From positions 62,001 to 126,000 of the forward strand of contig NBAY01000066.1 in NCBI GenBank assembly GCA_002794775.1: a stretch of DNA of 64,000 bases, given 5' to 3'. The notes below the pieces were generated by a model. The model did not search any database and had not been told where the DNA came from. It saw nothing but the letters and a program-made list of their open reading frames with translations. Made by a program: the position numbers and the translations under genes. This DNA comes from Porodaedalea pini (Eukaryota; Basidiomycota; Agaricomycetes; Hymenochaetales; Hymenochaetaceae). Shown here in pieces: positions 26,166 to 37,420 of the stretch (positions are counted from its first letter, which is position 1; each line of letters opens with the position of its first letter).

Positions 26166-27240
26166 GTGTTTGCTTTACCCATTTCACAAGCATCTCCTCA
26201 TATCTATCTCTCTTTTCTCCCTCTTACGGCTAAGGAGTTGGCTGTTTCAGTTCACTATTTTAAGTATGTATCCTTATTGGTGAAGGTAGATCGAAGGGGA
26301 CTGAAACAACAGTCACCTCTGTTGAATCTTTTGCTATGCCATAGAGGCAGCATATCGTCTGTCGGTTTCTCGCCACATGGAACACGCATTGAGTCCGCTC
26401 GATGGATGAAACAATCAGTATTTGGGATGTGATGAGTGGGGAGATTGTTCCCGGGCCTTTCGAAGGGCATCCGAGCAGCGTGCTTTCTGTCGCCTTCGCG
26501 CCCGATGGAGACACGCGTCGTCTCGGGCTCTGAAGATGAGACGATTAGAGTCTGGGACGCGGGGAGTGATGAGGTTAGCTCCAGGACTTTCGAGGGTGGT
26601 ACGTCCAGCGTCTTTTCTGTTGCCTTCTCGCCAAACAGCAAACACATTGTTTCGGGCTGCGGAGATGGGACGATCATAGTCTGAGAGGCAGAGGGTGGAG
26701 AGGTTGTTTCTGGGCTGTTACAGGGGCCGTCCACTCTGTCGCATTCTCACCCGACGGCGGGCGCATCGTTTCGGGATTGAGAGATGGAACAATCGTGATC
26801 TGGAACGAGGAGGGGGATGGTATGAGCTATTTTCCCTTTGCAGGACGTTTAAATGGAGTATCATCCGTCGCCTTCTCGCCTGACGGTGCCCTCGTCATCT
26901 CGGGCTCCTATGATAAAACGGTCACGGTCTGGGATGCAGAGAGCAGGCAGATCGTTTGCGGGCCTTTTGTAGGACATACGGACAGAGTTTCGTCCGTCGC
27001 CTTCTCTCCCGATGGCGCGTACATTGTCTCGGTCTCGGGCTCCCTGGACGAAACAATCAGAATCTGGCATACTGCGAGCGGGAAAAACGTTTCTGGTTTC
27101 TTCAACAATCATAAGAGTGATTTCTCTTCCGTCTCTCTCTAACCTGACAAGGGAGTCTTTTCGAATTGGACCTTGGACGAAGATGGATGGATGCGTGGTG
27201 GACAGCGCGAATTCCAGTTATGGGTTCCTCCTGGTCTGTG
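26166..27240 (+). pseudogene. NACHT-WD40 (NLR-like) gene, decayed copy B
   Basis: Begins in the linker ([18 protein letters not shown]) and carries about five WD40 repeats with several stops and frame changes: a TGA after SARWMKQSVFGM near 26432, a change near 26510 and a TGA near 26682. The best-kept part is 26777-27140 ([25 protein letters not shown]). It breaks off inside the C-terminal WTLDEDGWM segment at about 27235, where the next duplicated unit begins. No NTPase domain remains. Confidence 0.8.
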
Positions 27241-27508
27241 ACATCATCGCAACTGACTATTTTTGTTCAAGTGCAAATACATCGAAAAGAGATGATATAT
27301 TTACATTTCCCATCCATACGGCACATAGGGTGGCCAGTGAACGTGCCGACAGGTAAAAACCGGAATTGATAACTCACAAGCCAATCGCAAGCATTGTGGC
27401 TGTGCACCATAGCCGAGACGCTGCGCTCGTGACTACGGTCATATCCAGAGTACAGTACCCGCCGGCTTGAATTCCGATCGCGACTTCAAGTTGAAGTGAA
27501 CATTCAGC

Positions 27509-28013
27509 AAAGGTTGGCCCCAGCACGCACGAACGTACAGCGACAGAAGACCATGCTCTTGACTCCTTCCAAAACCTTCTCTTCTTGCTCGCGCGCTTTC
27601 GCACGGTGACCGGCCGCTATCCCGAGCGCATCACCATCGTCGGGTACGCGATGAAGGAGACACGCTTTGCCGAATTGCACTGTGCCGCATTAAGGTGGCC
27701 TTCTAGTAGATTAAACTATGTCGGGATTGATATGGAGGAGAGGAGGAGAGTGCTAGAGCGTTGCAAGAAGAGCCCGTGTGTGCATGATCTCTATGGACGG
27801 TTCTCTACTTACGAAGCGACGTGCGCGAATTGTCCACCGGAAGTTGCACCCGTACCATGTATCAGCGCAGAGATCGCGTCGCTGCTTGAGTGGTGTCCAA
27901 GAATAGATTCTCGATAGAAGTTCGCTCCTGGCCTAGATTCTGGACGCCAGTATCAGGCTGTGAAGTCGCTTGCGGGCCTGTATGAAGGGCCTCTGCCCTG
28001 GGATGGTTTATAA
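27509..28013 (+). pseudogene. DUF218 gene, decayed copy C
   Basis: Keeps ERTATEDHALDSFQNLLF, RITIVGYAMKETRFAELH and the C-terminus SLAGLYEGPLPWDGL. It lacks the membrane-span exon, and the DSRW of copy A is DSR-stop (TAG at about 27915). An insertion-like change (MEERRRVLERCKKS) disrupts the middle. Confidence 0.8.
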
Positions 28014-28326
28014 ACTCCTGGACGTATGTAAATACTCTCCATTGTGGGTTTTCCAATGTTGATGCTTGTAACAGTGTGTCCTAGATGTAACTTATATATG
28101 GCTTGTTTTTCGCATGCTTCGCATCCTAGACGGCACTCACCAGCCAATTCTTCTAGTTCGGACAGTTAGGCCCACACGTCCCCTACCCTGAATGCACTCT
28201 GATTAGCGCGCCTTCAATGTTATGTTCCGAGTTACAAGGATTATGACCAATGAACGTTGAGATCTGCATTCCTATAAATATCCTTGTCCTGTCGACCGGC
28301 GCTCATCTTTCTATTCTCTTTCTCTC

Positions 28327-28841
28327 ATGTCCTCAGAATCAGACGTTCCACCGCCTTTCCGTCCTTGGCCTGAGGGTGCTGAAGTCCTCACGCACACTGG
28401 GGGCTGTCACTGCCGCAAGTTCACCTACGAGTTCGAACACCCTGCGCTTACCGCGCGCCAGCCGGTATCGTGCAACTGCAGCATATGTTCTGTGAAAGCT
28501 GAACTGCACTTGTTTGTATCTTTCACTATTTTATGTTGTGGATGTCATCTCTTGCACTGCGTTTTGACTTATCCATCGATTCGAAAATTTGTAAATCGCC
28601 TACTTATTCATTTCTCAGGTATGCAGACAACACACGTTTCCGCTTCACATCGGGATCTTTCGACGAGGCCTCGGAGTATCTGTGGGGAAAAAAGATTATC
28701 ACGCGGTACTTTTGTCCTGTCTGCGGCGTCGCCATTCTGTGGAAGGCATTTGGCAAGGTCGGAGTCAACGCGCGCACCATCGACGGGATTGAGATAGACA
28801 AACTCGAGCCTACACAAGTCGATGGGAAGAATCTACTGTAG
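28327..28841 (+). CDS. GFA/CENP-V-domain zinc protein, copy C
   Basis: Join 28327..28511, 28619..28841: 135 residues, again 185 + 223 exon lengths although the intron is longer (107 bp) and diverged. GGCHCRKFTYEFEHP, CNCSICS and RYFCPVCG are kept. Closest to copy B at the C-terminus (TIDGIEIDKLEPTQVDGKNLL). It has its own leader (MSSESDVPPPFRPWP). Confidence 0.87.
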
Positions 28842-29964
28842 ATATGGGTACGTCTTGGTCACTCGATATTTCTTTTTTTGTTCTGCACGTTGATATTTAT
28901 TCTTAGAAATATTTAGACAATAACGGATGAACGATTCCGCCAAGTTGTGACTCATTTTCTTCCTGATCAATGAATTCATTAATCTGCTTCCAACTCTGAG
29001 AATCGTGTCGTAATCGATGATATTCTTGATGCGCTGTTCCCTTGTATTCTTCCAAATAGCTTGAGCATTAATCATTTTCAGATTCGGATGGGTTTTCTTA
29101 ACCTGAAAGCGGTTTGACAATTCTCGCCTCGATATTATTTTCCCGGTCTTCTTCTAACTGAGTTACGTGCAAATTACGGACTCGAATAGCTTAAGCTCTA
29201 AAGTGGACAAGGTATCTTGTTATCGAAGAACTTGCTTCACATTTGGAAAGCTCTAACTCTGACTGAGTCAAAACTGCAACGTGTACATCAGCGCGAAGCC
29301 TGTTGACTGCAGAAACGTAAAATCATCTACAACGTGTCATTTTAATCTCGAGATAACATTAATATTACAGCGTGTTTAACATTATAAAGAAATGGTCGAC
29401 CCAGGTTGGGAGTTCGGAAGATCTGCTCAATTTCTTATCTTAGTAAATGGTAAACAACACGTACATAAAGACCACGCGTTTTTCGCACCTTGTTTCTCGC
29501 TGTCACCACAGCCGTCTCCTTACTTCAAAGTCCTGGAAGCAGAGACTAGCTAATATCGAAAGACCAGAGACCCGAAGACGGACTTCAAATCTGATATAAG
29601 GGCAGAAGATCTCTCCATGCTATTCAACGCATTCCGGTCTCATCAAATCTTTTGCTAATCTTCTGGGCTACACAACGCACGCGGCAAGCGTTATCGAAGG
29701 AGTATTTCATGGAATAGCAACAATGCTATCCAGTGCAATTTTCTCTCTTTGAAGGGTGCGGTGCAGATCGCGCACTGGATTCCAGTCCGAGCTAGTCTTA
29801 CACTGCAGATTGGGCTTGTTTCAGACCACTGGTCCAATCCTATATAAACTTCATGCGTTGCATCATCTGGATCCCCCATTCAAAGACCCCTTGCTCACAG
29901 ACTACCATCTGTTCTATTTACCAAACCTGATATTTCAAAAAACTTCTTCCAAACTTTATTGACG
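28842..29964. other. end of cassette C and spacer
   Basis: Similarity to the B cassette ends at about 29640. The remaining sequence up to the next gene shows nothing recognised. Confidence 0.45.
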
Positions 29965-31046
29965 ATGCGTTCTACTCTTTGCAAACCGCTCGGTACGAAC
30001 GTGAAACCCATCATGCGACACGGCGCACGTCCGCTCCCGATGTGGAAGCTGCACATAAGGAGGTGTGGTCGAAACTGTGGAGTCCGGAAGGGCAGGCCCA
30101 TTCCGGCTGCACTACCAACGCTCGAGGAGGACGTCAACGGCGAGGCAGACGAGTACGCACGTTCCAAACCGCGCGTGGTCAAGTTCGCGGATTCGGTACG
30201 TTTATCTTATCTCTTCATCGCCAAGCCTTCAACATCGTCTGACTTTTATGTCTCATGTCTCAGATGTCTATGCGCCAGGAGCGCAGCGTCAAGTTCGAGA
30301 GAGCGAGCCAGGAGCCGCTCATACTTCGCTCGCCGCCGACGAAACTCCTCAAGGAATCCGAAGGGCTGCATCTCTGGGCTCACGAGGGCGTTGATGACGA
30401 CGTCAAGCCAGGCGACGACGGTGCACTGCACGCATCCGAGACGTATCAGCTCGAGCTGTTCCTGTTTCAGCCGAAGGGAACCGGCCACGAGCCTGTCGAG
30501 TGTCGCAACAGCGTCCCGCCGACGCTGCCTACGATTCCAGAGGGCATCGAGCGGCAGTATCTGGAGCCGCTATTCAAGAGGCATGTGAAGCTCTGTGGCC
30601 GACGATGTGGAATCCGGAAGGGCAGGCCCCGACCAACATCGTTCGCTGCAATCATGGAGGACGTCGAAGGAGAGGAGGAGGCAGCAACAGCAGTAGCGAC
30701 AGTTTCCGCCGGGTCGGAATCTGCTCCGTCTCTTGCGTCGATGGCTACGCCAGGCACGCTTTCCCCGGTGGAAAGCAAAGATAGCAAGTCCTATCTCGCC
30801 TCCTCACTTGGACTGGTCGGACTCGGCTTTATCAACATGCCCGAGCTCAGCTACACGAGATCGACGTCGACCGGATCCAGCTCACTGCTCACACCATCTG
30901 AGACTCCCGTCGGGTACGGGACGCACTACGAGTCGCTGGTCGCAGAATGGGAACGAAGACTGACGAAGAAGATGCGCGCGAAGATGTTCGTAGAGGATGT
31001 TGGTTACTGGGTCAAGAGGAGGATCGGGCGGCGGGTGGGAGTGTAG
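29965..31046 (+). CDS. unknown protein with duplicated CGRxCGxRKGRP motif
   Basis: Join 29965..30195, 30264..31046: 337 residues. No known domain recognised. The same motif appears twice: RCGRNCGVRKGRPIP followed by an acidic stretch (LEEDVNGEADE) at about residues 30-60, and LCGRRCGIRKGRPRP followed by MEDVEGEEE near the middle. Each has two Cys, a basic RKGRP core like an AT-hook, and an acidic run. The C-terminus is Ser/Thr rich, then basic (ERRLTKKMRAKM, VKRRIGRRVGV). A nuclear or DNA-binding role is possible but only a guess. The intron has GTACGT and CTCAG ends and joins two in-phase exons. Confidence 0.65.
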
Positions 31047-31525
31047 GAGGTATCATTGGGGAGGAGGAGAGACACTGGGAAGGGGAGAAGGGGGACAGGC
31101 AATCGGAAGGAGGTACAGGCAATCGGAAGGAGGGACAAAAAAGGGGAAGGGGAGGAGGGGAAATAAGGAAGGGGAAAGGGGGACAGGGAAGGGGAAGAAG
31201 GGACGGGGAAGGGGAGGAAGGAACAGGATCAGGGAAGGGGAAGGGGGGCAAGGGACGGGGAAGGGGGGACAAGGGTTAGGGAAGCGGAAGGGGGGACGGG
31301 GAAGAGGAAGGGGGGAGGGGTAGAGAAGGGGATAGGGATGGGGCAGGGGCAGGGGAAGGGGATAGGGAAGGAGGACAGGGAAGGGAGAAGGGGGATAGGG
31401 GACGGGGAAGGGGATAGGGGATAGGGTCGGGGATGGGGGACAGGAACGGGGACGGGGAAGGAAAGGAGGACAAGGAAGGGGAAGGGAGGGAGGGCAGGGA
31501 AAGGGAAGAGGAGGCGCGAAAGGTG
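31047..31525. repeat. purine-rich G/A low-complexity tract
   Basis: Nearly all G and A on the plus strand, built from irregular GGGGAAGG / GGGGACAGG units, directly after a stop codon. Reading frames across it are artefacts (Gly/Arg/Lys on plus, Pro/Ser/Phe on minus). Such a tract can form triplex or G-quadruplex DNA. Confidence 0.8.
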
Positions 31526-33031
31526 GCGACGCAGGGGATAGGTGATATGGAGAATCAGACGACGCGGGGGCAAGACGACATGGAGGGGCGGTCGCGGTAC
31601 GGATGGCAGAAGGACGAAAACAAATATTGAGTGGTTCTTTTTCTTCTTTTTCACCCAGTTTCTTCCAGCGGGGACTCATCATGGATGTTCAGCGTCGAGG
31701 GATTGGCCACCTTCTTCACTGTCCATCCATGCTGAGCCTCCGTTGTCCTCGCGCTCTTGGGCTGACCGGTCTGCGAGGAGGAACGGGCCATTCTTCCCAG
31801 CAGACCCGTTGGTCTCGAGTCCACGAGGATTTTTTTCTTTCGCTGGCACTTCCAGTGTCTGCGAGAACATTTGCTACTGACTCTTTCTCAGGTCCTTATC
31901 CATCTGCGAAGGATGAGAACATTTTTATTTCCTTCTCTTCTGCGCATGCTCGGCTGGTCAGCTTACGTGGATCTGGAGGCATACTTACCTGCGTCTGTCG
32001 TACTGGCCGACGTCGTCGCCTTCGGCTGCGATCTGCTCGATGCTGATTGTCTTTTTTCTTTCTATTGCAGGTCAACATGGTCATCGATGGAACCATCGCC
32101 GCTATCGTCGACGGCGAACCCACTTTAGATCGGCCTTATTAGGGTCTCTCGGAAGTCATCGTTCCTTCTTCTGTCTGGGACGTTCTGGATGGTTGTTGCC
32201 GCTATTTTCTTGTCTATCGTCGCCTCTGTTCTGTACCACTCTCATAGACTCTCACGGATTAATGTTTCTCCCCTCTTCCTCGGATCACACCGCCTATTTG
32301 TTGATTTTGTCGTTCATCATGTACCGGACTCTTATGGACATCGCGTGACATCGTTTACTTTCTTTGACTCTCACTCTCACTGTTCAATGTCTTATGTCTG
32401 TGCTTTCAATTTCGCACTCTTCCTTTGTTGCTTGCGTATTTTGTAACTGCAACTTATATATATTTATATGCGCTCGCTGTGCTGTGACACTTCATTATTC
32501 TGTTTGATCCTCAAATTATGCCTGAGCAGTCGGCTCTCGACTTCAAATCGTTGGAAATGGTCCGAAAAAAAAATGTGCCAACGAACTTCCAGTATAGTAT
32601 CGAGATTCATGAAAGAGTAGGTGTCCGTCAACGCTTGTTCAACATCTAATTTCAATGAGATTGAGCGACCCCGACCTTAGCATGTTTTTTGCCTGATCGC
32701 AGTAGTACCTTGGGGCAACGAGATCGAGCGCTGAGGGGTTTCAAATAAGTCTTGTAAAGAACTATTCTGTGACGGCCGGTCTGCAAGTAGCTGGAATTCA
32801 AAGAGAAGAATGGTTGAGTAGGTTGAGTCAATTAAATCTTCAATCAAACTGGACCAGTGTCTTGCGTCCATGACGGGATCATTGATCCGAGTCGTCGCAG
32901 ATGCTGTACACAAAGTAAGCTCAAGATCAAAGCGGTTTGTTCAGGACTCTGAAAATGAGTAGTTGCCTAGGTATGAATAATCCTGTTCAGTGCATTAACC
33001 TTTCAAAAGCGTGTCTCTGGTATGGTATACA
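31526..33031. other. no certain gene; possible coding tail near 32070-32130
   Basis: A short frame VNMVIDGTIAAIVDGEPTL ends at about 32129 after an acceptor-like TATTGCAG and is followed by CT-rich sequence like a fungal 3' untranslated region. It may be the last exon of a lost or unrecognised gene. Minus-strand frames at 32464-32913 have no recognised domain. Confidence 0.3.
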
Positions 33032-33069
33032 TTACCTCCTTCCCGTTGAACTGAGTTTATCTATCTCGA
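33032..33069 (-). pseudogene. 3' end of GFA gene copy D, cut off by element copy 2
   Basis: Minus strand reads VEIDKLSSTGRR then TAA at 33032, the C-terminus of a GFA protein (compare GIEIDKLKPTEV in copy A). The rest of the gene continues at 37869 on the far side of the element. Confidence 0.8.
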
Positions 33070-33481
33070 CATCAGGAAAAACCTCCCAACGGAATATCAT
33101 GGAATAATTTTAGAATAGAAAGACATTTGTAGAATAGTTCGGAATGGCATTAGGATGGATTTGGACCCCTTGGAATTGCATGGAATTGAGTAGAAAAAAG
33201 GATCTGTATTGGAATTTGCTAGAACCGGCAAGGTGGTTTGTGGAATTGCACGAAATTGAGTAGAAAAATAAAATTGTATTGGAATTTGCTGGAATCGGCA
33301 AGGTGGGTTGTGGAATGAGACAGAAAATGTTATAGCAAATGCAGCATTTGAGCACCTCAGAAACTTGTAAAATCTATATCTCACTCAATTCTTCACAGAA
33401 TCAGTTCAAAAAAGTTGCTAAATTTATGTTTCGATGGCTTCTAGAATTTTGTGAGCTTAGTGGACAGAAGGTGGAATATTA

Positions 33482-34330
33482 CAGCCTTTTTCATAAGTCC
33501 CGCGACACGTGCATGTCACGTGAAATGAGCCGCATCAGAGCCAAAGTGTCAAAAAATTAGAATGAATGCCTATTTTCTCTGTGAATTCTGCACAGTACCT
33601 GCTCATTAAGTACTCAAAAAAAAGGCACAGTTCTCAGGAGAAGAAATATGTAAAATAGGGAGCAATAAATTGACTGTGTAGGCGGGTGGAGATCAAACAA
33701 GTGCAGCTGGTCTGTTCTCTCACCCATTTCCACTGAGATTCAAAAATTATGGCTCCCCTACATCTACCTATAAAATTCTTTCCTGTATCTGTAAATTAAG
33801 TATATGACTATACCAACATCTCCTGCAAGTTTGAAGCCAATCCATTCAGTATTCATGGTCCAGCAGCAAGATTTGTGTTCCACTTCAAGCTCTTTCCACC
33901 CTCCTTTTCTCACAACAGGTCTTGCAGAGTAGAACACAAATCTTGCTGCTGGACCATGAATACTGAATGGATTGGCTTCAAACTTGCAGGAGATGTTGGT
34001 ATAGTCATATACTTAATTTACAGATACAGGAAAGAATTTTATAGGTAGATGTAGGGGAGCCATAATTTTTGAATCTCAGTGGAAATGGGTGAGAGAACAG
34101 ACCAGCTGCACTTGTTTGATCTCCACCCACCTACACAGTCAATTTATTGCTCCCTATTTTACATATTTCTTCTCCTGAGAACTGTGCCTTTTTTTTGAGT
34201 ACTTAATGAGCAGGTACTGTGCAGAATTCACAGAGAAAATAGGCATTCATTCTAATTTTTTGACACTTTGGCTCTGATGCGGCTCATTTCACGTGACATG
34301 CACGTGTCGCGGGACTTATGAAAAAGGCTG
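33482..34330. mobile_element. fold-back mariner-type MITE nested in element copy 2
   Basis: Two 399-bp arms (33482-33880 and 33932-34330) are almost perfect reverse complements around a 51-bp loop. It starts CAGCCTTTTTCATAAGTCC and ends with the complement, flanked on both sides by TA (33480-33481, 34331-34332), the target duplication of Tc1/mariner elements. The uninterrupted sequence is seen in copies 1 and 3 (TGGAATATTGAG-CTGCAGTAG). No coding capacity. Confidence 0.88.
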
Positions 34331-34332
34331 TA

Positions 34333-34860
34333 AAGCTGCAGTAGTGAGAATAGATGTTTTTCCAGCAAAACTCCTTCCTTGATTTTTACTGAGCTCAAAT
34401 TTGAAGCTAATGACATGACACTTGTTGGAGAATGGTCTATATATTATATGGTTGATTTTATGAGGGCTGAACTAAAGTGAATATTAATGTCTCCTCTTGT
34501 TCTGCTTGACTGTTGTGCTGAAACTCTCAAATTTGCTTGACTCAGATAGTCTTCAAAAAATTGCCTGCATTGTTATAAGCCATCTAAAATTCAATATACA
34601 TTATACAGACCATTCTCCAACCATTTCATGCCATTAGCTTCAAAATTGAGCTCAGGGAAATTCAGGGAAGGAGTTTTGCTAGAAAAACACATATTCCCAC
34701 TACTGCAGCCTCAATATTCCATATTCTGTCCTCTAAGCTCAAACAAATTTTTGAAACCATTGAAACATAAATTTAGCAACTTTTTTGAAGAGTTTTTGTG
34801 AAGAATTGAGTTAGATATGATGTATTTTGTATTTGGAGGCACTTCAGGTGACAAAAACTG
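34333..34860. repeat. rest of the older palindromic segment, copy 2
   Basis: Together with 33345-33480 this matches the palindromic segment of copies 1 and 3, split here by the nested MITE. Confidence 0.6.
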
Positions 34861-34969
34861 CTAAGTCCAATTTCCCACACCTGGATGCGTCGGTGTGGGA
34901 ACTTGATCACATGTATGTTGGTTTTGACGCGGCGCGCCACACAGTCTTCACATCTGCTACCACTCCAAT

Positions 34970-35149
34970 ATGTCTGGCGCCGATGTCCCTACAGAACGTC
35001 TGAACTTACCCTCGATCACACCCACCGCAACCATTATGCACACAGCAGTAGCCTTACCGGCCGCCTGGTGGGACGCACTCACTGCCGCAGGCAACACGCC
35101 GTCCGACTTCCGACTTTCAACTTGCTCATCTTCAAGCCGAAGACCGTAA
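34970..35149 (+). CDS. small ORF MSGADV..., element copy 2
   Basis: 59 codons (MSGADVPTERLNLPSIT, ALPAAWWDALTAAGN). It occupies the same position as in the other copies, between the palindromic segment and the eIF4G fragment. Function unknown. Confidence 0.35.
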   Translation: MSGADVPTERLNLPSITPTATIMHTAVALPAAWWDALTAAGNTPSDFRLSTCSSSSRRP

Positions 35150-35205
35150 AGTCTGAACTTCTCTGCACTGAACAAACTGTCAAGTGAAAAGTGCTTCATG
35201 TGCTC

Positions 35206-36930
35206 GACGTCAATGAGTGGTGGGCACGGCGGCCTTCCATTCGCAGGCGGGCGTCCATCGCCTATGGTTCGCTCTTCCAGTCAGGTGGCGCGGGCGCTGT
35301 GGGCAACAAGCGTACGCGTAGGAAATGTGGCGGCTCAACACGCAACGAGTCGGACCGTATCAGTGCTTCTGCCAATCAGTCCAACGTGAATGCTACTTCC
35401 TCCTTCGAACACGTCGCGCCGCTCGAGCAGTCTGCGAACCGCTGGGCCGCGGGCAGCACGTCCAGGTGTAGGGCCTCAATTGACACAGACTCACCTGAGA
35501 TTGTGGACAAGAAAGTCCATTTGCTGCTCAACAAGCCCACTATCGAGAAGTTGGAGTCCATCTCAAACCAGATCATTGCGTGGGCAAACAAAAGTGAGAG
35601 CGTGAAGGATGGGCGTACGCTCATTCAGCTCATTCGGCTTGTGTTCGAGAGGGCGACGGATGAGGCGGCCTGGAGTGAGATGTATGCTCGCTTGTGCCGT
35701 AAGATGATGGAGCAGTCCAGTCCGAACGTGCAGGATGATGGTATCCGCAATGCTGAGGGCAAGCCGATTACAGGTGATCTGCTTTTCCGTAAGTACCTTC
35801 TGAATCGCTGTCAGGAAGACTTCGAGCGCGGCTGGACGCAGAAGGAGTCGATGGCGGCAGCGGCTCTCGTGAAGGCGACAGAGGATCAGGCTGTTAAGGA
35901 TGCCAACGAAAAGGAAGAAAACAAGGAGGCTTGCGAGAACGCGCTGTACTCGGACGGATACCACACTGCACAGAAGGCCAAGCGTCAAGGTCTCGGACTC
36001 GTCAAGTTCATCGGTGAGCTCTTCGATCTTCAGATGCTCACGGAACGTATCATGCATGAGTGCATCAAGAAGCTGCTCAACAACGTCGACAATCCCGAGG
36101 AGGAAGAGATCGAAAGTATATGTAAACTACTGACAAGTGTTTGTCAGGCGCTCGATACCTCTTAAGGCTCGCGGACACATGGACGTCTATTTCAGTCGGG
36201 TGAAGGAGCTTGCGAAGAGCAGCAACGTGTCGTCTTGTATGCAGTTCATGTTACAAGTGCGTACCCTCTGTTTCCTAGCCTTTCGTTGAGCTGACTTTCT
36301 TGGACAGGATGTGATTGAATTGCGGGAAAGGAAATGGACTACCCGCAACTCGGTCGCTGCTCCGTCGACAATCGCTCAGGCGGTACGCGCTCTTGCTTTG
36401 TTACTCGATTTCACTTGAGCTTACCAATATACAGGCCGCGAAAGAGAAGGCGCAACAGGAGCAACATAACTTAGCGCGGTCGGCCATGTCTCGCGGTGGT
36501 TCACGCCGTGGCCATGATCGTGACGGAAATGTTCAAGTCGGTCCCGATGGATGGGCTGTCTTCTCTGGCCCTTCGAGGCCTGCAAACGAGGCGGGTGATC
36601 TGACGAACTCTGGCAAGATTCAGAAGGGCAGTGGCACCATGAACTTCGAACCCACTAGCGTCTTCACGAAGAAGGGAGACAGCAAGCGCGACAGTGCGAG
36701 CCTTTCAAGGACGAGTTCGAACACGAACATGTTCCAGATGCTGCAGGCCGCTGAGGCCGCTAATGAGGCTCCTACTGCATCTTCGTCTCGTCCAAGTCAC
36801 CCGTCAAGCCGTACAACGAGCGTCCACTTGACCCACAACGCACCTCTCGAACCTGCCCAACCTGCTCAGCGTCCCAGACTCAACCTGCTTCCCCGTTCGA
36901 AGCCCATGCAGGAGAAGTCGGAGAATAGTC
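35206..36930 (+). pseudogene. captured eIF4G (MIF4G and downstream) fragment, element copy 2
   Basis: The longest eIF4G piece. N-terminal linker and MIF4G domain are in one continuous frame up to 36165 (RASIDTDSPEIVDKKVHLLLNKPTIEKL...), unlike copies 1 and 3. The frame then breaks at LDTS because of one extra T (CTCTTAAGG against CTCTAAGG). The eIF4G region continues after an intron (DVIELRERKWTTRN) and a second one (KEKAQQEQHNLARSAMSRGG). A Ser/Arg-rich tail follows (VGPDGWAVFSGPSRPAN, MNFEPTSVFTKKG). No ATG begins it in frame. Confidence 0.87.
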
Positions 36931-36934
36931 GGCG

Positions 36935-37420
36935 CGAAAATTCAATCATTCCTTATTTCTCGGTTTTCGTGTGGACTTACAAATGACTTTTTGTCCAGGG
37001 TGTTCCACTTCGCCTTGAACTCGGTCCGGTTGATATGCAGAAGAAGCAAACACGTTCTGTGCGACGTGATATGGGCGTGGAGGAGACTCCCGTACCTGCA
37101 CTTCTCAAGACTATTCAACAGATGTTCGAGCGCACGAAGGCTCTGTACACTCTGTACATGTCTCACCTGCGTGTCGTAACCAAATGGGACGATGTCGTGC
37201 CGACACTCGACAGCAAATATGTTGCAGTCCTTCCGTGGTGCGAAGAGAAAGTGTGCGAAGACGACATCAAGGAGCACAGTGGACGCAAGTACGTGTCTCC
37301 TCTCCTTCCTCCACTTTGCTAAAGGGAGCTGACCATTATTCTATTCTACAAAGCTTGGAACCACAAGACGTACGCGCGCCGTCCGCAGGCGCAAAGTCGT
37401 GTGCCATTCCCTTCAATTAG
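36935..37420 (+). pseudogene. captured prolyl-tRNA synthetase C-terminal fragment, element copy 2
   Basis: Starts inside a ProRS intron (GCGCGAAAATTCAAT...GTCCAG, also in copies 1 and 3) and continues RLELGPVDMQKKQTRSVRRD, HLRVVTKWDDVVPTLDSKYV, WCEEKVCEDDIKEHSGR and the true end VRAPSAGAKSCAIPFN. The catalytic domain is absent. eIF4G and ProRS parts are joined directly, so this is a chimera. Confidence 0.87.

Noticed and set aside
16043..28841. GFA copies A-C as processed (retro) copies
   Set aside because: All keep the same intron position and alignable flanks, so they arose by DNA duplication.
31012..31682. Gly/Arg or Pro/Ser/Phe-rich proteins around 31.0-31.7 kb
   Set aside because: They are translations of the low-complexity purine tract, open only because it lacks stops.
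35206..36930. A genuine host eIF4G gene
   Set aside because: No ATG start, a frameshift at LDTS, direct fusion to ProRS sequence, and location between element ends with two sister copies.
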